Shown piece after piece: positions 1-8,047 of a DNA stretch of 57,579 nt. Both the position numbers and the translations under genes were made by a program. The notes beneath the pieces were generated by a model. It was not told the DNA's origin. It worked only from the letters and a program-made list of their open reading frames with translations, and did no database searches. The stretch is from Segetibacter sp. (GTDB lineage: Bacteria; Bacteroidota; Bacteroidia; Chitinophagales; Chitinophagaceae): the NCBI GenBank assembly GCA_021154405.1, contig JAJKIP010000215.1, positions 1-57,579 on the forward strand. Reading direction: 5' to 3'. Position 1 is the stretch's first letter. Every line of letters begins with the position of its first letter.

Positions 1-2569
1 TGCTCAGTTCTGAAAGGATACTGATATTAGTGAGAGAGGACCCAATATCATCATGCAGATCGCTGGCGATGCGGTTTCGGATGCGCTGTACTTTTAACAG
101 CTGATTGATTCGATAACGATAGAAGGCATAGAGTATTCCCATTGCGGCTGCAGCGCAGGTAAGGAGAAACCACCAGGTTCGCCAGAATGGCGGTTTTATA
201 GTGATCAGCAATGTGCTTACGGGGTCGTCTGTACCCTGGAATGCTTTTACGCGGAAAACATAACTGCCCGGGGCAAGATTGGTATAGGCGGCATAGTTAC
301 GATTACCTGCGTCAATCCAACCTTTATCATAATTACCGAGTTGGTAATAATAATTAAACCCTGTAGAAGGAACAAAATCAAGTGCTGTAAAATTGAAGGA
401 GAAAGAATTTTGATCATATGGAAGCTTCAATATTTTCTTATAGGTTATTGAGGTATCTCCTTTGAAGGGCTCATTGTTGATTGTTGCTTCAGTAATTACG
501 GTTTGGGGCTTTTGTCCATTATTCACCAGCCTGTCTGGATGGAAGTAAGTAAGTCCTTTGATTCCTCCAAAGTACAGTGTGCCATCTGCCGTTTTATAAT
601 AAGCGCCTGTATTGAATTCGTTACTCTGCAATCCCTGCTCTGCTGTGAAGGAAGTAAAATGAGAACGATCTGTAATAGAAGGATCAGCAGGTACATCATA
701 CCTGCAAATCCCTTTATTGGTACTCATCCAGAAAACATCCTGTTCGTTTGATAAGATCCCATAAATGGTATTACTGGGTAATCCCTGTTCTTCAGTAATC
801 AATTGATATTTGCCATTGCTTATATTCACCGCCATTAACCCCTTTCCCAAGGTGCCGATCCAGAGTGTAGAGTGTTGGAAATAGATGCATTTGGGTGTGA
901 TATTTTCTTTAATGAATTTTTCCAAAGGTCCATTGAAATCGGGAAGAACTATATTGGTCCTCGTGTTCATCAATTGATAACCCTGTGTCTCAAATCCAAT
1001 ACAAATGAGGTTATTATTGATCTTTGTGAGCGTGCGAATAGCCGATGAACGAATAGGGTAGATGCCGGGTCCTTCATTATGGGATGCATATTGTTTGATA
1101 AGTCCTTTGTTTTTATCTACCAGGCATACTCCTTTATCTCTTGTACCAAGCCATACCTGGCATGCGGTGTCCTGTAACATGCATAAGATGCTATAATCGG
1201 GGATACGAAATGGTTTAGCATTATCAGGGTCAAATCTTTTCTTAATGACTCTGGTGACTGGATCCAGGATGAAAAGGCCGTTTCCCTGTGTTCCGACCCA
1301 AATATCTCCATCCTTATCCGTAAGGAGAGATACAATACGATCAGGACCGTTCTCCGAATCATTATGCGTGCGTGGTAAATGCAATGTTTGTGTATCACCT
1401 TTAAGGTTCGTATAAGTGAGCCCGCTATTGCTGGTGCCTATCCATAGCCCCCCGTTCTTATCAGTTGTTATGGACCGTACCTGTTCAATTGAAATATTAT
1501 CCGGAACGTTATTTTTGGAAATAGTCACAAAATTATTTAACCGTTTATCATAATGACTTACTCCGCCGCCATCAGTTCCGATCCAGATTCCCCCTCTTTT
1601 ATCCTGCTTTATACATAGCACGTCATTGTATGATAGGGAAAATGGGTTTTTTTTATCTGGTAGAATGTGGCTTATTTGCCCTAACTTTTTATCTATAACG
1701 TATAAACCATTGCCGTAAGTGCCTACCCAAACGCGCCCTTCCTGATCCGCCTTCACTGTTTCAATGATCAGATTGGAGGGCAAATTTTCTTTATTATTGA
1801 ATCCCCTGAACAGGCTGAAGCCAGATTCATTTTTTGATTGATGGAAAAGGCCTTTACCATAGGTACCCACCCATATTCCGTTCTCTTCATCCTCATCGAT
1901 TGAACTGCAGGAAATAGGATTCTTTTCATAACTATCAGTCAGAAAATTTTCTGCCTTTGATAATTGAGGCTGGATTATAGCCACACCATTGTCTGTAGCG
2001 ATCCAATGCCGTTTTTTACTATCCAGAAAGATAAATTGTATATGATTACCGGGAAGCCTGATGCCGGCATTAGCGGTTGTTGAGAATTGTACCTTTTGAT
2101 TATTTACCGGAAGATCCAGAAATAGTCCTTTATTTTCTGTGCCGATCCAGAGTGCTCCATTCGTATCCTCATAAACACAACTAACATTACCCAATAGCGT
2201 TTCCGGAATAGTCAGGTAGGGCGTTAGGGAATTATTCAGAATATTCAATTGTTCCAGTTTTCCTCCGGTAGTGATCAGCCATAATTTATTGCCTTGTCCA
2301 TTAACTATTTTTCCCAGCCGGCTTCCGTTGGGATTGGTAACATCATCAAAATTCCTGGGTAACATAACAAAGCGATTGCCATCATACCGGTTGAGACCAA
2401 CCTGCGTAGCTAACCATAAAAAACCTGCATTATCAAAAGCAATGTCCACAACACTACTTTGCGAAAGCCCTTCGTTTATATTGATATTGCGAAAGGAAAA
2501 GGAAGAATGCTGGCTGTATCCCTGCCCCGCCAGGCTGATAAAATATCCTATGATAAGCCATTTGTGCAT
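1..2569 (-). CDS. Propeller-type sensor histidine kinase (partial, C-terminus outside window)
   Basis: The frame opens at an ATG at 2569 and is still open at base 1, so about 856 residues are visible and the ATPase domain lies outside. My hand translation of parts shows a signal peptide (MHKWLIIGYFISLAGQGYSQ), many short two-component propeller repeats (for example GIWIGTDGGGVSHYD, RVWVGTYGNGL, TLWIGTLGKGL) to about residue 700, a Y_Y_Y-like domain near 710-780, one membrane helix near 795-815, and the H-box RIASDLHDDIGSSL with candidate phospho-His 839. The frame is the same at start and H-box, arguing against a net frameshift. Such proteins sense a periplasmic ligand, often glycan-derived, and phosphorylate a cytoplasmic regulator; the partner is not visible. 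Ligand unknown. Confidence 0.9.
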   Translation of the reverse strand, partial: MHKWLIIGYFISLAGQGYSQHSSFSFRNININEGLSQSSVVDIAFDNAGFLWLATQVGLNRYDGNRFVMLPRNFDDVTNPNGSRLGKIVNGQGNKLWLITTGGKLEQLNILNNSLTPYLTIPETLLGNVSCVYEDTNGALWIGTENKGLFLDLPVNNQKVQFSTTANAGIRLPGNHIQFIFLDSKKRHWIATDNGVAIIQPQLSKAENFLTDSYEKNPISCSSIDEDEENGIWVGTYGKGLFHQSKNESGFSLFRGFNNKENLPSNLIIETVKADQEGRVWVGTYGNGLYVIDKKLGQISHILPDKKNPFSLSYNDVLCIKQDKRGGIWIGTDGGGVSHYDKRLNNFVTISKNNVPDNISIEQVRSITTDKNGGLWIGTSNSGLTYTNLKGDTQTLHLPRTHNDSENGPDRIVSLLTDKDGDIWVGTQGNGLFILDPVTRVIKKRFDPDNAKPFRIPDYSILCMLQDTACQVWLGTRDKGVCLVDKNKGLIKQYASHNEGPGIYPIRSSAIRTLTKINNNLICIGFETQGYQLMNTRTNIVLPDFNGPLEKFIKENITPKCIYFQHSTLWIGTLGKGLMAVNISNGKYQLITEEQGLPSNTIYGILSNEQDVFWMSTNKGICRYDVPADPSITDRSHFTSFTAEQGLQSNEFNTGAYYKTADGTLYFGGIKGLTYFHPDRLVNNGQKPQTVITEATINNEPFKGDTSITYKKILKLPYDQNSFSFNFTALDFVPSTGFNYYYQLGNYDKGWIDAGNRNYAAYTNLAPGSYVFRVKAFQGTDDPVSTLLITIKPPFWRTWWFLLTCAAAAMGILYAFYRYRINQLLKVQRIRNRIASDLHDDIGSSLTNISILSELS

Positions 2570-2646
2570 TGATTCGCAATTTAGTCCATAAAATTGGTGA
2601 ACAGTTTGACGCTACCTTAATTAATAAGAGCCTTAACTTGCATAAA

Positions 2647-3813
2647 GTGAAGTATTATTCCCACCTGAATACTGCAGTTTCCATCCTTGAGATGTATAAG
2701 GGCCAGGAACCTTTTACGCATTTCCTGCGAACCTTCTTTTCTCAACGCAGGAAATATGGCTCTCGGGATAGAAAACTAATAGCTCAATTGTGTTATTCTT
2801 TTTTCAGATTGGGTAAAGCCGGACAGGGGCTGTTGCCGGAAGACAGGATAATGACTGCTTATTTTCTTTGTGCAGCTCACTCAGATGAGTTATTGCATTT
2901 TTTAAAACCTGGCTGGCTTGAATTTTCTTCCATGAAACCAGAAAATAAATTATTGGCGCTTCATACCCCTTTTAGCATAACCGACATATTTCCGTGGAAG
3001 GAAGAATTGAGTGAAGGAATTGAACATCCAGTCTTTTGTAGTTCATTCTTGATACAGCCCAGTCTTTTTCTTCGTATAAGGCCAGGTAAAGAAAAAGCTG
3101 TTCTGTTGAAACTGACTGGTGCGGCAATACCTTTTCATGAACCCATGGCAAATTGTATTGAACTGCCGAATTCTACCAGCATAGAGGAGTTACTGGTTGC
3201 CAATAAGGAAGTGGTAGTACAGGATTATTCCAGTCAATTGGCAAGCCGGCTGATGAATAAGGTAAAGGAATTACCAGCACCTGTTTCTGTCTGGGACTGC
3301 TGCGCAGCAAGTGGGGGAAAATCAATCCTGGCCTGGGATACACTTGGCGATATTAATCTTACCGTTTCAGATATCCGGGAATCGATTCTTTCGAATCTTA
3401 AAAAACGATTCAGTGAAGCAGGCATTACAAACTATAAAAGTTTTGTGGCTAACCTGCAATCCAAATTCACATCGCCTAAAGCGAAATTTGACCTTGTAAT
3501 TGCTGATGTTCCGTGTACAGGAAGTGGGACCTGGAGCCGGACTCCTGAACAGCTGTATTATTTCGATGCGAATAAAATAGAGGAGTACGCAGCCAAACAG
3601 GAAAAAATAACATCTGCAGTTATTCCCTTTATAAAGCCCGGGGGATATCTGCTTTATATCACCTGTTCGGTTTTTAAAAGGGAAAACGAAGACCGGGTAA
3701 ATGATATACTTGGAACACATCCGTTTCAGTTGATTGAAATGCAAGTGATTAAGGGTTATGATAAGAAAGCAGACTCTATGTTTGCAGCATTATTGCAGTT
3801 AAAGATAACATGA
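2647..3813 (+). CDS. RsmB/NOP-family RNA (cytosine-5) methyltransferase
   Basis: SAM-dependent methyltransferase that probably methylates a cytosine of rRNA or tRNA in the cytoplasm. Visible motifs are a SAM-binding DCCAASGGKS, the catalytic PCTGSGTW and TCSVFKRENE; both cysteines of the two-Cys mechanism of this family are present. The N-terminal part (FGSRDRK-like GSRDRKLIAQLCYSFFRLG) is the RNA-binding NusB-like/leader part of the Bacteroidota subgroup. The frame runs back to a TTG at 2569, but the family start (KYYSHLNTA) points to the GTG at 2647, giving 388 residues. It is divergent from the sensor kinase, with about 77 bases between. Exact RNA target cannot be read from sequence, so no symbol is given. 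Confidence 0.87.
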   Translation: MKYYSHLNTAVSILEMYKGQEPFTHFLRTFFSQRRKYGSRDRKLIAQLCYSFFRLGKAGQGLLPEDRIMTAYFLCAAHSDELLHFLKPGWLEFSSMKPENKLLALHTPFSITDIFPWKEELSEGIEHPVFCSSFLIQPSLFLRIRPGKEKAVLLKLTGAAIPFHEPMANCIELPNSTSIEELLVANKEVVVQDYSSQLASRLMNKVKELPAPVSVWDCCAASGGKSILAWDTLGDINLTVSDIRESILSNLKKRFSEAGITNYKSFVANLQSKFTSPKAKFDLVIADVPCTGSGTWSRTPEQLYYFDANKIEEYAAKQEKITSAVIPFIKPGGYLLYITCSVFKRENEDRVNDILGTHPFQLIEMQVIKGYDKKADSMFAALLQLKIT

Positions 3814-3835
3814 GACCAGCAGTTAAATCCACCTG

Positions 3836-5827
3836 CTATAATTTGATAAATGAGGCAGCGCCAATACTTTTCTGTTTGTTATAAACTCTCAGGATATAAT
3901 TTCCTGACGCCAGTGGCAACAATGGCAATTCCATTACAACTTTGCCTGGGCTCTTTGATTTACCATACTGGCTGATCAATTGTCCTTTCAGATTATAAAT
4001 AGTTAACAGCAGTTCCGGGATGGCGTTCGGAGTTTGTATGGTAAGACGTAAAAAATTTCCTGAAACAGGATTAGGCGAAACAAAAAGAATTTTTTTTGCA
4101 GGATCAATATCAACAGTAGCTGTAGGCGTACATGGACTATTAACGGCTATATCTGCGGTATCTATATAAACTGCTCCAAAACTGCCAGCGGCAGTATCGA
4201 TCACCTGTCTGATACGATAGGAATAAGTTCCAGTCAGTGAACTGGTAAGCGTATTATCATACTGGTAATGATGATTGGCGAGTGTAAGACCTGCCTGTGC
4301 ATTAATATCACCAATTTTGGAATAACTGATTTCACCCGGTGCCTTTCGTTCGATTTCAAACCGCATTCCACTTACATCCTTGGTATTCCATTGCAAGGAA
4401 ACCATGCAGGCGTTATTGGTTGCCGAAGATGTAGCGTATTCAGTCAATAGTTTCCCAAATGCTGCCTTCATATCAGGTATGCCATATCCAATGCGATCAT
4501 TGGGTGTGCTGACGATGCTGCCAGATTCGCGTAATGCTCTTACAATACGCATATTGCTGAATTCCGGAAAGCCCTGCCAGAGACAGGTTCCTAATCCTGC
4601 CATATTTGGACAGGCGAATGAGGTTCCAAAGCCAGAACCTATGGTGTTACTCGCGTTTTGAATCAAAGCAGCTGAACCTATCGATGCCACATCCGGTTTA
4701 ACCCTTCCGTCTGATGAAGGTCCATAACTCGACGAAGGCCATAGTGCGCCTGCCGCGCTAACTGCCCCCACTGCAAGAATGCTGTCTGCATCTGCTGGTG
4801 CAGCCAGAAATTTCCAGGGAGCCGTTCCATAATTACCAACTGCATTAAAAACAAGAAGGCCTTTTTTGGCGGCCATATCTGCTCCTTTTGTACAAAGGGT
4901 AGTATTGCCGTTCATGTCATTGTAGGTAAAATCGTAAGATGGATTATCAAAAGTATTATAGCCTAATGAAGAACTGATAATATCGGCACCAATGCTATCA
5001 GCCTTTTCTGCACCGCACACCCAATTGAATGTTTCAATAGGGTATTCTGTGATATCTTCTGTTCTGTATAAATGGAAAGAAGCTTTGGGCGCTTTCCCTA
5101 CAAAGCTGCCGGGGATATTGGCAGCAATAGTGGAAAGGCATTGCATGCCATGCGGATCATCTTCCACAACGCTGGGTTCACGATTTACGAAATCCCAGGT
5201 GCTTAATACCTGACCATTCGCAATAATGCTATCCATTGCATCAAGGGTGGTATAATTCAGGAAACCGCCATCGAGTATGGCAATCTGCATACCCTGTCCG
5301 CGTAAACCTATATTATGTAAAAACTCTCCCTTATGCAAATGGATCTCATTAAATGAGTTAGTGCCGTAGTTAAAAAAATCAGCCTGGATTCCCTGTGATT
5401 TTCCGGAAGTAACAGGTACGTCCTGAATAGTTTCAATTATCAATTTATCACCTGTTGTTGCAGTGCGTAAAGCAATGGAAGAAGTGCTTTTCACAAATGA
5501 GAATGCATTGATGGCAGTGATTGCATTAGCATCAGTAGTTTGGATTGTTATTGCATTCAGCCACCTGGAAATATTAAGCACGGTTACATTGGGTATAGCG
5601 CGTATCTGGGAAATATAACTGTCTGGCACAGGCAGGTCCGTACTGTCAATTGGAATTGAATAGCGAGTGCGGCGGTCAATAGCGCGTTGGGAAAGGTAGG
5701 GGCCGGGGTTGGAAATGGTGAAATTGGTAGCGCCCTTATGTTTTAGAAATACAATGTATCTGGGATTTTGAGAATATGCAGAGATGAAATATAAAAAGAA
5801 TAAAAAGAAAGTAAATACATATTTCAT
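3836..5827 (-). CDS. S8 subtilisin-like serine peptidase with T9SS sorting domain
   Basis: Secreted protease of 663 residues. Signal peptide MKYVFTFFLFFLYFISAYSQ; prodomain-like region 21-150; catalytic triad visible as Asp186 (AILDGG), His226 (DPHGM) and Ser403 (GTSFACPNMAGL), with the oxyanion Asn332 (AVGN). A fibronectin-like stretch (470-570) leads to a C-terminal domain of about 80 residues beginning PNPVSGNFLRL and ending in the KSIGAASFIKL strand, the pattern of T9SS type A sorting domains. It should therefore be exported by the type IX system, of which PorQ is encoded at 39.9 kb, and be released or anchored at the surface. The nearest gene upstream is a lipoprotein 48 bases away on the same strand; co-transcription is possible. 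Confidence 0.93.
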   Translation of the reverse strand: MKYVFTFFLFFLYFISAYSQNPRYIVFLKHKGATNFTISNPGPYLSQRAIDRRTRYSIPIDSTDLPVPDSYISQIRAIPNVTVLNISRWLNAITIQTTDANAITAINAFSFVKSTSSIALRTATTGDKLIIETIQDVPVTSGKSQGIQADFFNYGTNSFNEIHLHKGEFLHNIGLRGQGMQIAILDGGFLNYTTLDAMDSIIANGQVLSTWDFVNREPSVVEDDPHGMQCLSTIAANIPGSFVGKAPKASFHLYRTEDITEYPIETFNWVCGAEKADSIGADIISSSLGYNTFDNPSYDFTYNDMNGNTTLCTKGADMAAKKGLLVFNAVGNYGTAPWKFLAAPADADSILAVGAVSAAGALWPSSSYGPSSDGRVKPDVASIGSAALIQNASNTIGSGFGTSFACPNMAGLGTCLWQGFPEFSNMRIVRALRESGSIVSTPNDRIGYGIPDMKAAFGKLLTEYATSSATNNACMVSLQWNTKDVSGMRFEIERKAPGEISYSKIGDINAQAGLTLANHHYQYDNTLTSSLTGTYSYRIRQVIDTAAGSFGAVYIDTADIAVNSPCTPTATVDIDPAKKILFVSPNPVSGNFLRLTIQTPNAIPELLLTIYNLKGQLISQYGKSKSPGKVVMELPLLPLASGNYILRVYNKQKSIGAASFIKL

Positions 5828-5875
5828 CTGAGTATCTATAATTGTTTAAGGCCAGAAGCATCTGGTACAAAATTA

Positions 5876-6640
5876 TCAATTATGATCAATCATCCACATC
5901 GTCATACCCCATCCCACATAGAATGGATTGCCGTTTGGATTTGGCTGATATTCCCAAAGCGTGTAATCTCTGAATACCAGTCCGATTCCTTTCTGATAAC
6001 GGTCAACTGAACGGGTGCGTGTACCAAATACATTGGGAGCTGTAATGGGAATATTATCTGCTATATCAGCTTCTTCAACTGTATAGACATCATTATAAGT
6101 TTTTCCCTGGTAAGAAAAGCTTCCATAATTGTCATAGGTGAATTCCCAGTTCTTTATATTGTTATCATTGCTGAAAGTGAAACCATAGGGTTCGTAAGCA
6201 TCAGTAGGGTAGTACCGGTTGCCATACCAGCTGAATCCTTCCTTTATAGGAAGATGTAGCTTAATGGTGCGGAGGTTATTTTCCACCACTTCAACCTGAT
6301 CATTTGATGGAGTGATATAATACGTGGAGCTGGGTGCCCAGTCCTGCGTGCCGGCTGAATCACGGACATAAGTATAAATTCTCCATGCAGGGCGGCCCAG
6401 GTTATCCGTCAGGCTATCATCCACAACATGTTTAAACTGGTAGCGGTGAATTTCGGGAATGCGCTGAAAATCCACAAATACCAAAGAGTCTACTCTGTAA
6501 CTAATAAATTTTCCTTTTTTAAGGGGTAAGTATGAGGATAGCGGCTCAGATAAAAAATCTTCATGTTTGGAAGTACAGGCAAAAAGGTTACATGCAAGGG
6601 AAGAAATTATTAACAGCCTGATGAGAGAAAAATGTTTCAT
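5876..6640 (-). CDS. Hypothetical lipoprotein
   Basis: I do not recognise the family. The frame could start at 6700, but the ATG at 6640 gives a clean lipoprotein signal (MKHFSLIRLLIISSLACNLFAC, acylated Cys in LFAC followed by TSKHE), 254 residues in all. The mature part is rich in Tyr, Trp and Asp and shows regular beta-like stretches (YPTDAYEPYGFTF, FSYQGKTYNDVYTVE), resembling the small surface lipoproteins of Bacteroidota that fold as beta-sandwiches. It precedes the exported subtilase on the same strand. No catalytic motif is visible. Confidence 0.75.
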   Translation of the reverse strand: MKHFSLIRLLIISSLACNLFACTSKHEDFLSEPLSSYLPLKKGKFISYRVDSLVFVDFQRIPEIHRYQFKHVVDDSLTDNLGRPAWRIYTYVRDSAGTQDWAPSSTYYITPSNDQVEVVENNLRTIKLHLPIKEGFSWYGNRYYPTDAYEPYGFTFSNDNNIKNWEFTYDNYGSFSYQGKTYNDVYTVEEADIADNIPITAPNVFGTRTRSVDRYQKGIGLVFRDYTLWEYQPNPNGNPFYVGWGMTMWMIDHN

Positions 6641-6801
6641 AAGTGGTTTGCAGTTAATTCCAGGATACAAAGGGTTCGGGTTTAAAGACATAGTACACAA
6701 GCGATTAGCTGCCTATATCCCTATCCTAAACTACTAACAAAAAATGGGGTTTCATAGCCCCAAATGTAAACGCCTGGTAAAAGGTTTTATTGTAATGATT
6801 C

Positions 6802-7911
6802 TCAGGGAGTGATAACCCTTCCAGACTGGATAATTCCACCCCCAATCACGTCGTCTTCCTCATAAAAGACAGCACTCTGGCCAGGCGCAATGCCTTTGGC
6901 CTTTTGGTAGAACCTGACACGCATAGTGCCATTTTCGGGGTAAATATTGGAAAGTGTGCCGCTGTCCTTATAACGGATCCTGGTAGTGGCTTCCATTCCC
7001 GGAGTTATGCTATCATATTTGATCATATTGAGCTTGCCAACAATCATCTCGTCCTGTTCCAAATCAGCCTCATCACCGAGTACTACCGTATTGGTATTGG
7101 GGTCAATACGGGTCACAAAAACAGGTTTACCCAAGGCTATATCCAGTCCTTTGCGTTGACCTATAGTATAAAATGGATAGCCTTTGTGTTGGCCCAATAT
7201 CCTTCCTTCCTTATTAACAAAATTTCCTCCAGCCACTTTTTCCTCCAATCCTTCTACCCTTCTTTTCAGGAATCCACGATAATCATTATCGGGAACAAAA
7301 CAGATCTCATAGCTCTCGCTTTTTTTGGCGAGTTCAGGATAGCCATAATCATGAGCCATCTGCCGAATTTCTGTTTTTCGATATGTTCCCAATGGTAATA
7401 AAGTCCTTGATAGGAGATCCTGTTGCAATCCCCAGAGTACATAGGACTGATCCTTTGTTTCATCAACTGCTTTGCTAATAACAAAACGGTCATTATTGTG
7501 CTGGCGAATCCTGGCGTAATGTCCTGTTGCAATAAAATCACAACCCAAGGCATCTGCTCTTTTTAATAAAGCTCTCCATTTGATATGGGTATTGCAAAGC
7601 ACGCATGGATTGGGAGTGCGGCCTGCTATGTATTCGTCTACAAAATTCTCAATGACGAAGTCACCAAACTCTTGGCGGATGTCGAGAATATAGTGAGCAA
7701 AACCATGTTCTACGGCAGCCTGGCGGGCATCATTAAAGCTGTCAATATTGCAACATCCTGTCTCTTTCTTGCTGCCTCCGCTAGCGGCATAGTCCCAGGT
7801 TTTCATGGTAATCCCCACCACTTCATATCCTTCATCATTGAGCATCAGGGCAGTAACAGTACTGTCGATACCCCCGCTCATTGCTACCAAAACTTTTCCT
7901 TTACGACTCAT
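6802..7911 (-). CDS. mnmA: tRNA-specific 2-thiouridylase MnmA
   Basis: Forms 2-thiouridine at wobble position 34 of Lys, Glu and Gln tRNAs, using ATP and a persulfide sulfur donor. The 369 residues match family length. The PP-loop AMSGGIDSTV is at residues 9-18; the first catalytic cysteine lies in RTPNPCVLCN and the second in YEICFVPDNDYRGFL; GHYAR and KDQSYVLW are also family signatures. An upstream TATATTTG, read on the minus strand at 7944-7937, fits the Bacteroidota -7 element, with no clear -33 partner. The gene is convergent with the lipoprotein region and divergent from the M14 carboxypeptidase. Confidence 0.97.
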   Translation of the reverse strand: MSRKGKVLVAMSGGIDSTVTALMLNDEGYEVVGITMKTWDYAASGGSKKETGCCNIDSFNDARQAAVEHGFAHYILDIRQEFGDFVIENFVDEYIAGRTPNPCVLCNTHIKWRALLKRADALGCDFIATGHYARIRQHNNDRFVISKAVDETKDQSYVLWGLQQDLLSRTLLPLGTYRKTEIRQMAHDYGYPELAKKSESYEICFVPDNDYRGFLKRRVEGLEEKVAGGNFVNKEGRILGQHKGYPFYTIGQRKGLDIALGKPVFVTRIDPNTNTVVLGDEADLEQDEMIVGKLNMIKYDSITPGMEATTRIRYKDSGTLSNIYPENGTMRVRFYQKAKGIAPGQSAVFYEEDDVIGGGIIQSGRVITP

Positions 7912-8047
7912 GATTGGTTCTCAAAATTGCAAGCTGCAAATATACGACGAAGAATTGACCCACGGCCTAAGGCCCAACGGTAAGGGAGTTATGCTGGCGG
8001 GCCTTATCTTCATGACACAAACTGCATAACCGGAAAACCAAACTCAC

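Noticed and set aside
2569-2646. Longer start (TTG at 2569) for the RNA methyltransferase
   Set aside because: The extra 26 residues do not fit the family N-terminus and would start inside the divergent promoter region, overlapping the kinase start.
6904-7398. A 164-codon plus-strand frame across mnmA
   Set aside because: Antisense shadow of a strongly conserved gene; no signal peptide, motif or start context.
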